A stretch of 64,000 nucleotides of DNA from Glycine soja (Eukaryota; Streptophyta; Magnoliopsida; Fabales; Fabaceae): contig NC_041016.1 of NCBI RefSeq assembly GCF_004193775.1, positions 10,565,395-10,629,394 on the forward strand, in the 5' to 3' direction. Positions 1 through 10,274 of this stretch are shown in pieces; the first letter of the stretch is position 1; every line of letters begins with the position of its first letter. The notes beneath the pieces are model-generated. The model made no database searches and was not told the DNA's origin. It was given only the letters and a program-made list of their open reading frames with translations. Both the position numbers and the translations under genes were made by a program.

Positions 1-398
1 TTATCTAATATTAAAATATTTTATTAAATACTATACTGATAAAGGTAAAAAATAATTTAAGAAAAATTTCTACAAAAGCAAAAATAATTAAATTATTAAT
101 GAACTAAAACAAGTAAAACCGAAGCTCTATTTTGGTATAAACAATTCAACCTCAAGTTTTTAGTTATACTAATTGTTTAAATAAATAAACTAATTAAGCA
201 ATCCATTTTTTGGCAGTCAAACCTAAATTTGTAGTACTTCACTTGACTCATTTACATTTGTAATTGTTATTATACTCATATTTTTTAAAGATATTGTTGG
301 GCCAATCCAATACATATTTATCCATCATCGATTTCAGAAAATTACTTACGAATTATATATTTTTTTATAATTTTTTTTTAAAATGTTTTACAAATTAA

Positions 399-783
399 TG
401 GCCCATGCAGGATTTAAATATGTGATTTTTCAGTTATTAACACGACGCTCTAACCAATTGAACTAATAGGTTAATTATGTTATAAAATAATTAATATTGT
501 TATGCATAACACTAAAATTTCTAATGTATATTTAATGCACATGTAAATTTACATAATATTAACAATTAATTTTGGTTCATTAAATATATTAGAACAAAAT
601 TAATCGTCACAAGATTTATTATGTAAATTTACTTGTGCATTAAAGATACATTAGAAATTTTAGTGTTATATATAACGACATTAATTATTTTATAACATAA
701 TTGACTTATTAGCTCAGTAAGTTAGAGTGTTGTGTTAATAATCCATACATACATGCGGATTGCGAATCCCTAAGTTTGTTAGG
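399..783. repeat. Foldback element with tRNA-Ile-like termini
   Basis: Two arms of about 160 bp, near 399-562 and 617-783, are inverted copies of each other around a loop of about 55 bp. The outer ~70 bp of each arm, read inward, resembles plant tRNA-Ile. It has an A-box-like stretch (TTAGTTCAATTGGTTAGAG on the minus strand of the left arm; TTAGCTCAGTAAGTTAGAG on the plus strand of the right), a GTTAATAA anticodon-loop-like part and a decayed T arm. The left arm also keeps an acceptor-like GGGCC end. The arms are diverged, so this is not a working tRNA. It is best read as a tRNA-derived MITE or two inverted SINE heads. Confidence 0.7.
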
Positions 784-887
784 GGTAATTTTGAAAAAAA
801 TAAAAAATTGTTAGGTGTACAAGAAAAATGTTTAGTTCACATTTGTATATCAAGTGGTTAATAGTTCTATTATTGTTTTGTTTTACT

Positions 888-1110
888 AAGAAAACATGAC
901 CACTACAATTTCCAAGCATATAGGGATTAGATTGATGGTTGTCAAAGAGAGGTTGAGAATGAAGAGATTCTTGATGAGTATGTTCTTATAGAACACGTTA
1001 CTAAGAATGACTACTACAACTTCTAAACATATAAGGATTAGATTGATGGTTGTCAAAGATGATTGAGAAATAAGACATTCTTCATGAGTATATTTCTATA
1101 GAGGATATGA
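888..1110. repeat. Tandem duplication, unit about 112 bp, two copies
   Basis: The copies at about 888-999 and 1000-1110 share GGATTAGATTGATGGTTGTC and neighbouring sequence, with scattered substitutions. No coding potential is seen. Confidence 0.75.
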
Positions 1111-2980
1111 TTCCTAACTTTCAAACACCGACTTATAGTATTTATGAAACGGGTTGAGAACATGTGTATTGTGAGTTCTTTTAATCTAATGATTAATAGG
1201 AGTTATTATTATTTTGTGTTGCTTTTATTACATTAGAGTTATGTAAATTTGATTAAAAAATGTTATGTGCATGCTAATGTTAATTATTATATGATATAAT
1301 AATTGTAACATTTATATTATTGTATTTGATTTGAGATGTTTTGGTTTATTTTGGATTATATTTGGTGAGAAATACGAATATGATTTCTTTCAAAGATTGA
1401 TGGTGTCTTCTTGAAAAAATACAACGTAAAATTCATACACAATAATAAAAAAAGGATCACAAAATATGTTATAATATATATCTATAATCACACACTTGTG
1501 TTATGATCATACTAATAAATTGTGAGTTATGTGATCATAACTTAAGTGAGTTAAACCCTAAATAATTTATCTTTATAATTTTAATTACTTAGTGATTTTG
1601 TTGTATTGGTTGTGTTTTGTGATCATTATATTAAAATTATTTTTTATACCACATTTATTCAATCCAATAATCATTTTTTAAAATTAATTTCAAAATAAAT
1701 AAGAATTAAATAGATATGTATCGTTAATAAAAGATTTTACACTCTCAATAAATTAGAGATTATGTTTGAAATGACTTTTTAATGTAGTTAGTATCAAAGT
1801 TAGTGCATATAGTGATTTGTAACGGGCAAGTGTAAAAATATTCTACATTTTTTTTACAACAAATTATTAGTACATATCTTATTTTTTCAAATAAAACCAA
1901 ATTAATATTGTTCAAATGAGAGAATGTAGAATTTTTTTCTTTACTTGATTGATGCATTTATTTGTTTTGTTAGAATACATGTTAGATGTATGATCTAATA
2001 TATTTTTCTGCTATGCCCAATTATTAAGATTAATTCGGTTTTTAAAATTTGAAGGTTAGTAAGCAAACTTACCATAAAATTGAGGGACTAAAAATATACT
2101 TAAAAGCCTTTATATTATAACCACTGCACAAAACAACTAGGACAAAAGAAAATATTAACAAGTATTACAAGCCTCCAATGACTGGCTAACCCTAGTGTAC
2201 CCTATAATTCTTCTTCCTTCAAGGAATTCAAAATTTCCTTGCAGGCTATCTTCTTGGCTGTGTCCCTAAGAGCAGGGCCGGTATACTCATACTCGTGAAT
2301 GACCCCATCTGCTTCTAGCTCCATTCTATAATTAGTCACACCATCTTTGCGGGACACATCCTCTAGTACAATCTTATAACTTCTTTTTTGGCACAGTTCA
2401 TTCAACTCTCGGATGGGATGGAGCTTCAGTGTTTCTGGTGTGACAAGGGGTTCCAAAAGTGGCCTTATGCTTTGCCACACAACCTCCTTATTGAATCTTG
2501 AATCAACAAGAATCGCTCCAGCCAGAGACTCTATGATATCTCCAAGTACCTATCAAACAATAGGAACAATCTTATGAGTTTTGTAATGGTTAACACATTG
2601 TGTCTGATCATCTAAGCCACAGAAAAGAAATGCTCTGCAAAACTCAGAAAGTATGTACTAAGCCAAAGAATTAATGACACAAGAAGGGAACAAAGCAGCT
2701 ACATGTTTATACATGAGTCATGATGGACAAATAATGTTTGCAAGGTCCTTTAATATTGGAGAAGCACGAGATTTTCATCAAATTTACCAATAATTGATTA
2801 ATTCATTAGTGTAGTAACTAATTATCCTTCGACATTAGAAGTACTACATTAGTAAGTTTTGTGAACTAATTAATTTATCCTTCACATAGAAAAGCTACTC
2901 CAAAATTGCAAGAAAACAGAATTGAAAACCAGAACAATGCTGCACCTAAAAATAAAAGAAAAATAGTAAATGCTAACAAT

Positions 2981-3255
2981 GCGTTTGAAAGAGTTTTTAC
3001 ATAAATTACTTTGGGTTGAATACAATACTCTTTCACCTCAATTTAATTCTCTCTCAAATTTACTTTCAGATTCATTTAGAGCTTATCACAAAAGCTTATT
3101 GCTAAGATTCAAAGTGAAGATTATTCAAATAAGCCCGAAAAAATATATGAGAAAGTCATAAGCCACTTTCATAGGCTTAACCAAACACCTGCATAAGTGC
3201 TTGATGTTAATGTCAAGTAAGCCCAAGTAATTTATGTAAAAACTCTTTCAAACGC
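2981..3255. mobile_element. MITE in the last intron of the DCL2 remnant
   Basis: A 275-bp element has terminal inverted repeats of about 37 bp at 2981-3017 and 3219-3255, starting GCGTTTGAAAGAGTTTTTAC, nearly perfect. There is no transposase. I could not define a target-site duplication, so its superfamily is left open. It sits where the missing DCL2 exons would be. Confidence 0.75.
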
Positions 3256-4282
3256 CCCACAAGTCTATGAATGGACCGAAATGCCTTTTTCATTAGAAAG
3301 TTTCTAGAGATTAGAGCACACTGCATATTTAACTCTAAAAAACTTAATAAGAGTTGTTTATAGATCTAATAGCTGACCAATTCATGGATGGACGGTCTTT
3401 TGTTATTATAGGCATGCATGTCATAGAGGAAGGAAAATATTTTAATAACGCCAATCAACCACAGCTCACACAACACCCCACCTAATCTGTACTCTAGCCT
3501 GGTGGTAGAGGGTTTAATTTCCCCCTTTGCCCCTGTCCACAGATCTTTGACCCTCATTCTATTACCCAATAAAAAGAAAGGTTAAAGTTATATTACAAAG
3601 AAGTCACAACTCAAATATATTATGATGATAAGAATTAATAAGAAATTCAAAGACACAAACCAGATACTAGAAAATCATAGAGAGGATATAACACTTACAG
3701 TCATGATGCAGGCGTAAGGGTGTTTACCCCTAGCATGATGGCATTCATCCATTATCAAAACCTTTATCAAATTCAGTTTCAAGAAGCTATGCCTCAAGCA
3801 ATTCAGCAATATTGCAGGAGTCATGACAAACACCTATACATTCGAAAGCATTACTGACAGTAATTACCAATCCATGCAGCATACAAAAAATAAATTTCAA
3901 AAGCATCATACTAAAACTAAAAGTAAAAAATGACTGCAACGCATGCCATATTCAAGTCAATTGAATAATAGGGGAAAAAAAGCATTTGTCTTCTAATATG
4001 TTTTATTCAAGCATAAAGATAGAAGCCAAAACCTATGTTTAAGTATACTATAAGCTTTAACTTGGTACAAACTTTACAAATAAAGAGGAAAATGCCAAAT
4101 TTAGACAACATGCAAGAAACAAATTCCAAAATGAACAATAAAAAGAGTTTGTAGCCAGATGCCCATCAATAAAATCAATGAAGGAAATGGAGTATTTCTT
4201 GAGTTCTCTTGGAAACAGGCATGGGGAGTCAAGAGAGACTAATCATGTAATCATATTAAGTTCAAAACAACAGACGCCCAAA

Positions 4283-4480
4283 ATTTGAAGGGGGGATATT
4301 GTGTAGTATAACTACCAAATACCATAATTGTTTACTTCCATGATTAGGAAAGGTTTGTTTAAACTTGATTTGTACAGTTTTTATTCTGTTCTAATTCCAT
4401 AATTAGGTCAGATGCAGACTATATATGTGATTTGTCATCACCCTCTGTAATTACCAAATTATTTGTAAATATTCAACCAC
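4283..4480 (+). mobile_element. Possible Copia-type LTR fragment in DCL2 intron
   Basis: A purine run (GAAGGGGGGA, 4287-4296) is followed by TATTGTGTAGTATAAC and then sequence with the feel of a legume Copia LTR, ending near AATATTCAACC. There is no matching second LTR and no visible target-site duplication, so this is a weak call from composition and resemblance only. Confidence 0.25.
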
Positions 4481-5430
4481 CTTTTCAAGTGGGGGAAAAC
4501 AGGAATATGTCACACATTACACAAACAGATGGGTCATTATTGAGCAAAGCAGATTCGTAGAACTAACAGGGCATCTTTCAGTCCAGATAGAAAATGCAAA
4601 AGCCCTCACCTCATGTTTCTCTACTTCTTGTTTCCAGGTAGTAGCATCCCAGAAGTCAACTCCCATGTCTCCCCAAAACATTCCCACTTTTAAATCGGTG
4701 TGCTTTTTCACGGCTTCTGCTTGCTAAAGTGAATGAATAGCAACAAGTTAAAAGACAATGAAGACAAAAAGCATTTATCCATTACATTAGCTCCTCAACC
4801 AGCACATGGCAATCAAATAATGCATCTCAAATTTGCAAAAGGCCACATCATATATCTATGAGAGAAAGTGGCATACTTGAGAGACCAACACAACTTGGGG
4901 AACCAAGAACACTGAAATTTGAGGAGAAGGCTTTCGCAGATGATGAGCATAGCTGCGAAGAAGCATGACGGCTATCAAAGTCTTACCAGAACCAGTCTCC
5001 AAGTACACTATGGTATTCTCACGGATAGCATTGTCCAACGCTTCAAGTTGATAGCTACAAAACAAATCAATGAGAACAAAATGATTATAACTATAATACA
5101 TTCAACAATGCATGAACTCAACACTAGAAATGTTAACATCTATCAGCACATTAAACTCACCTTCCTGCAAATGGAAGAACATCAGCAGTAATCTTCTGCT
5201 GCTGGGTATTGGAATCCACTTCCAATGAGAGTACTTCTTCCATGAGTTGTTTGCCTTTTTGATCAACCTACATTCAAGTTCCATAGAAAGAAAACACCTC
5301 ATCAGAAAAATGATCCCTTTCCTTATCATGGAAGATGCAAAACAGCAAAAAAAGTTAAACCCGGAACTCACAGACACCGATTGAAGAAAGGGTAGTGCAA
5401 AAGGTCGCAACTTTGGCCTCTGAGTGAGAA

Positions 5431-6639
5431 GTGAGACTGAGAGTGAGGATTTTAGCGGGTGTGTGTCTATTTAACAAATCTTCCGAAACAAAAAGTGGAT
5501 GGATACTATACTACTACTTGTTACCTAAGCACCTTGCAAGGGAAGGAATAATAATACGTGGCAGAAAAAGACAACAAGTCAAAAGGGTCACTCACGCTGG
5601 TCTATTTGATTATTTTGGTATATGAAAAGAGTAAACTTTCACAGAGAATGATAACCATACGTACGATACGAGTATTCACTGACACTCTCGCTCACTATTT
5701 TCGCTGACACTTGAGAGTTGAGAGGCACGTTTTTAAACAAGTTGAAATAGTTGAGAATTTCATAGTGTTGACGGAGTTTCCAAAAAATTGAATTTAAATG
5801 AATACCACTGTGCTGATGTGTTCTGTTTCTTCTCTTTTTCTTTTTTCTGCCCTGTTGTGTTCTCCAAGGGTGAATGCATGCTTATGTAAGAATTAGTACA
5901 TCCTAAAAATGTACCTGTTCAAGAAAAAAATAGGTTAGTGGCAGAAAGTGTGTGATGAATTTTTTTTAAAAGTTAAACACAAGAAAAAAATAAAATAAAT
6001 GATAAATTTAATGTGATATTTGCTAAAGTCAATTTTTTACATTTTCATTTTGACTAAACAAAATAAAATATTTTTATTTATTTTTTATTAATTTATCATC
6101 TTACTTTTCTCCCAAATCATTTCATAAAAGTAATAATAATGGATTACAATTTGGTGTATTTTTGAATTGATTGTCATTAGATTTTGTATGGACAATTAAG
6201 ATTAAAAGGATAAATTAGGAACGAGGTGTTAGTAATATATTTTTTTAGGTTAAAATATCTTTTCAGTTTTTATAAATATAAAAAAGTTGGATTTATGTCC
6301 CTACGAAATTTTTGGTTAACTTTTTTTTCTCATATTTTATAAATGTGTTATTTTTTATAAGCTAAATTCGATTATATTCGATCTTAAGTGACATTAATTT
6401 TTTATTTTAAAATTTAAAATTTAATTATGGGATTAAAAATCACCATAAATTATATAAAAATAAAAAATACGGCATTTTTTTAACCAATTCAAATCGTAAA
6501 TAAATATGAAAAAACAAGTCATCAGTTGAACCATCCCCACGGCACCTGAACCACTATCAGCGCCACATTTGAACCAAACAGCCACCACCTCCAACCAAAA
6601 AATCCCAAACAAGCCAATTGCAAAAATGAAACACTCACG
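5431..6639. other. Intergenic DNA upstream of the DCL2 remnant
   Basis: This holds the presumed former DCL2 promoter (5431 to about 5800), then AT-rich DNA. At 6240-6490 a weak inverted-repeat-like stretch (TTAGGTTAAAATATCTTTTC and similar) has the look of an old MITE. No gene is seen. Confidence 0.5.
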
Positions 6640-6717
6640 ATAATCTCAACGAGAAATGTGTCGAGATCATCGGCGTTGATTCTAAAAGAAGCTTCGACCA
6701 CTGTCACCTTCGACTTC
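6640..6717 (-). pseudogene. TMEM214-like gene fragment, distal part
   Basis: Read on the minus strand directly after the retrotransposon's target-site duplication, this gives SKVTVVEASFRINADDLDTF and then LVEI. Plant TMEM214-like (DUF2359) proteins have a lysine-rich stretch followed by a KVT..EAA..I....L.AFL block here. The reading continues from the fragment at 10275-10440 once the Copia insert is removed. The rest of the gene is not found in the window. Family assignment is from memory and only moderately sure. Confidence 0.4.
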
Positions 6718-7130
6718 TATTGGTTAATTTGAAAATCGAGATAATACTGGATAAATCTGAAGTCGTGTATAACACTTTCAGATTGAATCAAATTTCGGGG
6801 TTCAACCAAAATTGTTCAATTGGATAAAATCAGAAGATTATAATTCAAGAGTTTTGTTTTGGTCTTGTATGTTTTGTCACACCGTTATGCTTTCTGAACC
6901 AGAATGATTATTTATGATCAAAGAACAGGTGGTTTTTGGCGGTTGATGAACAGGTGGTTTTTGGCAGTTGATGGAAGTTTTATCTTTTTTAAAAACTGTC
7001 TTTTCCTGAAAGTCACTTCCATGTAATTTCCAAAATTTTCCTAAACCGAACATCTCGTTATTACATTAAAACAAGCGTGCACTCTTATTTTAACATAATA
7101 AAGAGATCAATTACACTAAAATGTCCAACA
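6718..7130 (-). repeat. 3' LTR of the Copia element
   Basis: This 413-bp LTR is 25 bp longer than its partner because GAACAGGTGGTTTTTGGC plus adjacent bases is tandemly duplicated near 6926-6975. Its outer end reads TATTGG on the plus strand instead of TGTTGG, a one-base change from the 5' LTR terminus. Confidence 0.95.
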
Positions 7131-7658
7131 AACCTCCCCCATTTTAGTGTAATTACCGATCAAATCACCAAAGTCATAACATACCACAAACTACTGCATA
7201 GATGAAATATCGTGACGATTGAATTTCATCTTAGCAAATTACACGTTTCAAATATTCGAATATCAGGGTGTCACTAAGGATTGAACCCTTTCTATTCATA
7301 ATGAATACATGAAGATAATCTGCACAATAGTTTATAACATTACTCTTGCTCGACACTAGTTTACTAGCCTGTGTCCCTATCCTTCATAAGCATATCAAAG
7401 CCAAGTCCCAGCTTCTTGAAGCGGCTAAACTTCATGCTTATATAGGTAGTCCTTTTCTTTCTTGCACCTGCAAATGCAATTTTTCAAAAGAATCATTGAG
7501 AAGTTATACTTCAACCTCCTTAACTTACATAACCGAACACATACCTTTTGGGATACTTTCGATGATGTGTTACAATCTCTACATGTTAAGCTTTCCACAT
7601 TGAATTCAGCACCTAATGTCATATTAGATGGGAATTGGGTATCTTAACATAAGAGATT

Positions 7659-7865
7659 TCAGATGGACTTTAATCCTAATCCCACAGCCGACCTTTTCAC
7701 GAGATCTCTACTTAACCATTTGGTTAAATGATCGGCCAAATTATGCTGAGTTCTCACAAACTCCACTGATATCACACCATGCATGATTAACTCCCGAACC
7801 ATGTTGTGTCTAACACCCAAGTGTCTAGACTTCCCATTATACACTTGACTATATGCCTTAGCCAA
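7659..7865 (-). pseudogene. Copia RNase H C-terminal remnant
   Basis: The reading contains KAYSQVYNGKSRHLGVRHN and FVRTQHNLADHLTK, typical of the end of Copia RNase H (the SRH and ADxxTK motifs). It is the last piece of pol. Just upstream, at about 7890-8040, integrase-like [20 protein letters not shown] can be read with interruptions. The whole reverse transcriptase that should lie between is absent. Confidence 0.85.
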
Positions 7866-8040
7866 AGTTCATATGGGGTAACCTTATTCCTTTTGTTAGG
7901 AATTCGGTTCAACAAGTAACATGGAATTCACCATTTCTTTCAAGGTTCTATTCTTCCTTTCGACTACACCATTCTGTTGTGGTGTATAGGGAGCTGTAGT
8001 TTGATGTATTATTCCAATGGATTAAAAATAAACCGGATCA

Positions 8041-8199
8041 TAATACTCACCTCCCCTATCCGTACGAAGAGTTTTGATTAGCCCATTTTGATGAAGTTCT
8101 ACCTCTTTCTTATAAATTTTAAATTTATCAAGAGCTTCATCTTTTGTATTTAATAAATATACATAACAATACCTTGATGCATCATCAATAAAAGTAACA

Positions 8200-8262
<63 letters not shown>

Positions 8263-9861
8263 ATGACCTAATGATGGAGTAGCATGCAAATCACACAAAT
8301 CACTATGAATAAGGTCTGAGACTTTAGTCTCACTTTTAACATCCTTAAAAGGTTTCCTAGTGATCTTGGTCAACATGCAAGTTTTGCATTTTTCAATGTT
8401 CATATCAAAAGGAGGAATCATACTTGTTTTTGACATATCTTTTAATCTTTTGTAATGAACATGTCCTAATCTAGCATGCCAAATTTCTGATTTTGTCATA
8501 TTAGTTATAGAACTACACGAGGCCATACAAACAGATTCATGAACAAAAGGAACATCAATGTTTAATTTAAACATTCCATTACAACGATAACCAAATCCAA
8601 CAAATGAACCATGTCTTGACAAGATGTACTTGTCACTTTCAAGTACTTGCTTGAAATCACAATTATTTAAAACCATACCAGACAATAAGTTCTTACGAAT
8701 ACCAAGTACAAATAAGACATTATCCAAATACAAACTTTTTCCGGAAGTAAAAACTAAATTCACACAACCTAATCCTAGGATTGGTTCAGTTGCAACATTG
8801 CCCATCTTCACAATAGAGTCATCATCGATTGGTCTAAATTCCTTGAACCAACGACGATCTTTGCACACATGGCTTGTTGCTCCCGAATCAAACCACCAAA
8901 CAACGTCATCATCCTGCACATATAATGCATCAGATATTAGTGATACATAATTTGAATTCGTATTCGAATTAAAATTATTCACTACAATCTGACCTTGTTG
9001 CTTTTCAGGATCATTAGACCCACTTGGACCAGCCTTGTTCTTTCCTTTGAACACCCGGCAATCCCTCTTTAAATGACCAGGTTTCCCACACTTCCAACAT
9101 GACAATTTTGTCTGTTTGTTTGGACCTTTGTTCTTATTTCCTTGAAATTTTCGTTTGTTACCTTTAGCATTATAATTTTGCTTAACTGTTCCACTTTCCT
9201 CTACCATATTAACAAAAGAGGAACCTGCTACGTTTTTATCATTGACTTTGTCAATTTCCTGAGCCCTCAGCGACTCCTCAATCATGAAATGACTACCGAG
9301 TTGAACCAGAGTCAACTCTTCCTTCTTATGTTTCAAGGTATGCTTGAAGTCTTTCCAAGAAGAAGGCAGTTTATCAATTATAGATGAAACTGCAATGGAT
9401 TCATCCATTTTCAAATCATGTTGAGTAAACTGACCCAAAATCCGCAGCAGTTCATTATATTGTTCCATAACAGGCCTCGAATCAATCATTTTGTAATTAA
9501 AGAAATTACTAACTAAGAATTTGTTACTTGAGGCATCTTCTGCCATATACTTGGATTCAAGAGAGTCCCATAATTCCTTAGCAGACTCAACATTTTGATA
9601 AATATCAAAGAGAGAGTCAGACATACTGTTCAGAATGTGTCCACGACAAATGTAATCGTCGTTCTCCCATTTCGAACGCTTCCTTGTTTGATCCAGAGTT
9701 TCGTCTTCCATAAACACCGACAACGGTGTACTCAGCACATACACCACCTTCAATGTTGTCAAGAGAAAGTGCATCTTCTTCTGCCATCTTCTGAAATCCT
9801 GTCCTTCAAACTTGTCCAACTTCGCAAACTTGCTTGTCATCTTCGAACTATCGTTTGTCAT
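8041..9861 (-). pseudogene. Copia gag-protease-integrase polyprotein, broken
   Basis: I choose the ATG at 9861, just inside the 5' LTR, giving MTNDSSKMTSKFAKLDKF. A longer frame runs back into the LTR, which is unlikely to be translated. In order: gag, a CCHC zinc knuckle (CWKCGKPGHLKRDC), the protease active site DSGATSH, the GAG-pre-integrase IWHARLGHVH and integrase HSDLC. At 8202-8259 a (TA)29 run interrupts integrase and shifts the frame into a stop. The core resumes in another frame with TFIDDASRY and RTDRGGEYYDP, then stops near 8020. It is therefore not functional as a full polyprotein. Confidence 0.9.
8202..8259. repeat. (TA)29 microsatellite inside integrase
   Basis: This is a pure dinucleotide run of 58 bp. 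It lies between the integrase block ending SLGHK and the block starting TFIDDAS, which are continuous in normal Copia elements. It breaks the polyprotein frame. Confidence 0.98.
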
Positions 9862-9886
9862 CTCGAAAGAATTTGATTCAATCTTT

Positions 9887-10274
9887 TGTTGGTTAATTTG
9901 AAAATCGAGATAATACTGGATAAATCTGAAGTCGTGTATAACACTTTCAGATTGAATCAAATTTCGGGGTTCAACCAAAATTGTTCAATCGGATAAAATC
10001 AGAAGATTATAATTCAAGAGTTTTGTTTTGGTCTTGTATGTTTTGTCACACCGTTATGCTTTCTGAACCAGAATGATTATTTATGATCAAAGAACAGGTG
10101 GTTTTTGGCGGTTGATGGAAGTTTTATCTTTTTTAAAAACTGTCTTTTCCTGAAAGTCACTTCCATGTAATTTCCAAAATTTGCCTAAACCGAACATCTC
10201 GTTATTACATTAAAACAAGCGTGCACTCTTATTTTAACATAATAAAGAGATCAATTACACTAAAATGTCCAACA
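9887..10274 (-). repeat. 5' LTR of the Copia element
   Basis: This 388-bp LTR has TG..CA ends. The sequence just inside it (minus strand: AAAGATTGAATCAAATTC) does not match the usual Copia initiator-Met primer site TGGTATCAGAGC. The gag ATG follows after only about 25 bp. Confidence 0.95.

Larger units (their letters stand above)
1..2201. other. AT-rich intergenic region, no gene seen
   Basis: No open frame here resembles a protein I recognise. The stretch is the 3' flank of the DCL2 remnant, which ends at 2202 on the minus strand. It holds the tRNA-like foldback at 399-783 and the tandem duplication at 888-1110, listed separately. The rest is simple AT-rich DNA. Confidence 0.6.
2202..5430 (-). 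pseudogene. DCL2: DICER-LIKE 2 remnant with large internal deletion
   Basis: Dicer-like 2 normally cuts long dsRNA into 22-nt siRNAs. Exons by homology and splice sites, minus strand: 5430?-5372, 5267-5161, 5054-4877, 4723-4610, 3833-3699, 2549-2202. They encode a short N-terminus, helicase motif I (ETGSGKT), the DCL2-typical HTDLKVGMFWGDMGVDFWD segment and the DECHHA box. After a 1.15-kb intron comes only the last exon, with the end of RNase IIIb (GDIIESLAGA) and the C-terminal dsRBD-like part, ending NSLKEEEL. Helicase C, the Dicer dimerisation domain, PAZ, RNase IIIa and most of IIIb are missing; full-length DCL2 is about 1,400 aa. Phases match, so splicing 3699 to 2549 stays in frame and would give about 310 aa. 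No ATG is visible in or within 180 bp upstream of the first exon; the first in-frame Met is in the second exon. Probably a pseudogene; a truncated expressed product is possible. Confidence 0.9.
6718..10274 (-). mobile_element. Copia-type LTR retrotransposon, RT region deleted
   Basis: This is a 3,557-bp element in minus orientation. Both LTRs have TGTTGG..CCAACA-type ends (3' LTR 6718-7130, 5' LTR 9887-10274) and differ by three substitutions plus one 25-bp duplication. A 5-bp target-site duplication, ACTTC, flanks it (6713-6717 and 10275-10279). A polypurine tract, AAAATGGGGGAGGTT on the minus strand, ends at 7131 next to the 3' LTR. Inside are gag with a CCHC knuckle, protease, GAG-pre-integrase and part of integrase. 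The sequence then jumps to the very end of RNase H, so reverse transcriptase is missing. The order protease-integrase-RNase H marks Copia (Ty1). It cannot move without help from another element. Confidence 0.95.

Noticed and set aside
399..471. Functional tRNA-Ile gene
   Set aside because: The stems are too decayed and the body is fused into a foldback repeat.
8624..9876. Plus-strand frames inside the Copia element
   Set aside because: Shadows of the gag-pol frame on the other strand.
9862..9978. Gag frame running back into the LTR
   Set aside because: The extra residues are LTR sequence, and a good ATG stands just inside the LTR end.
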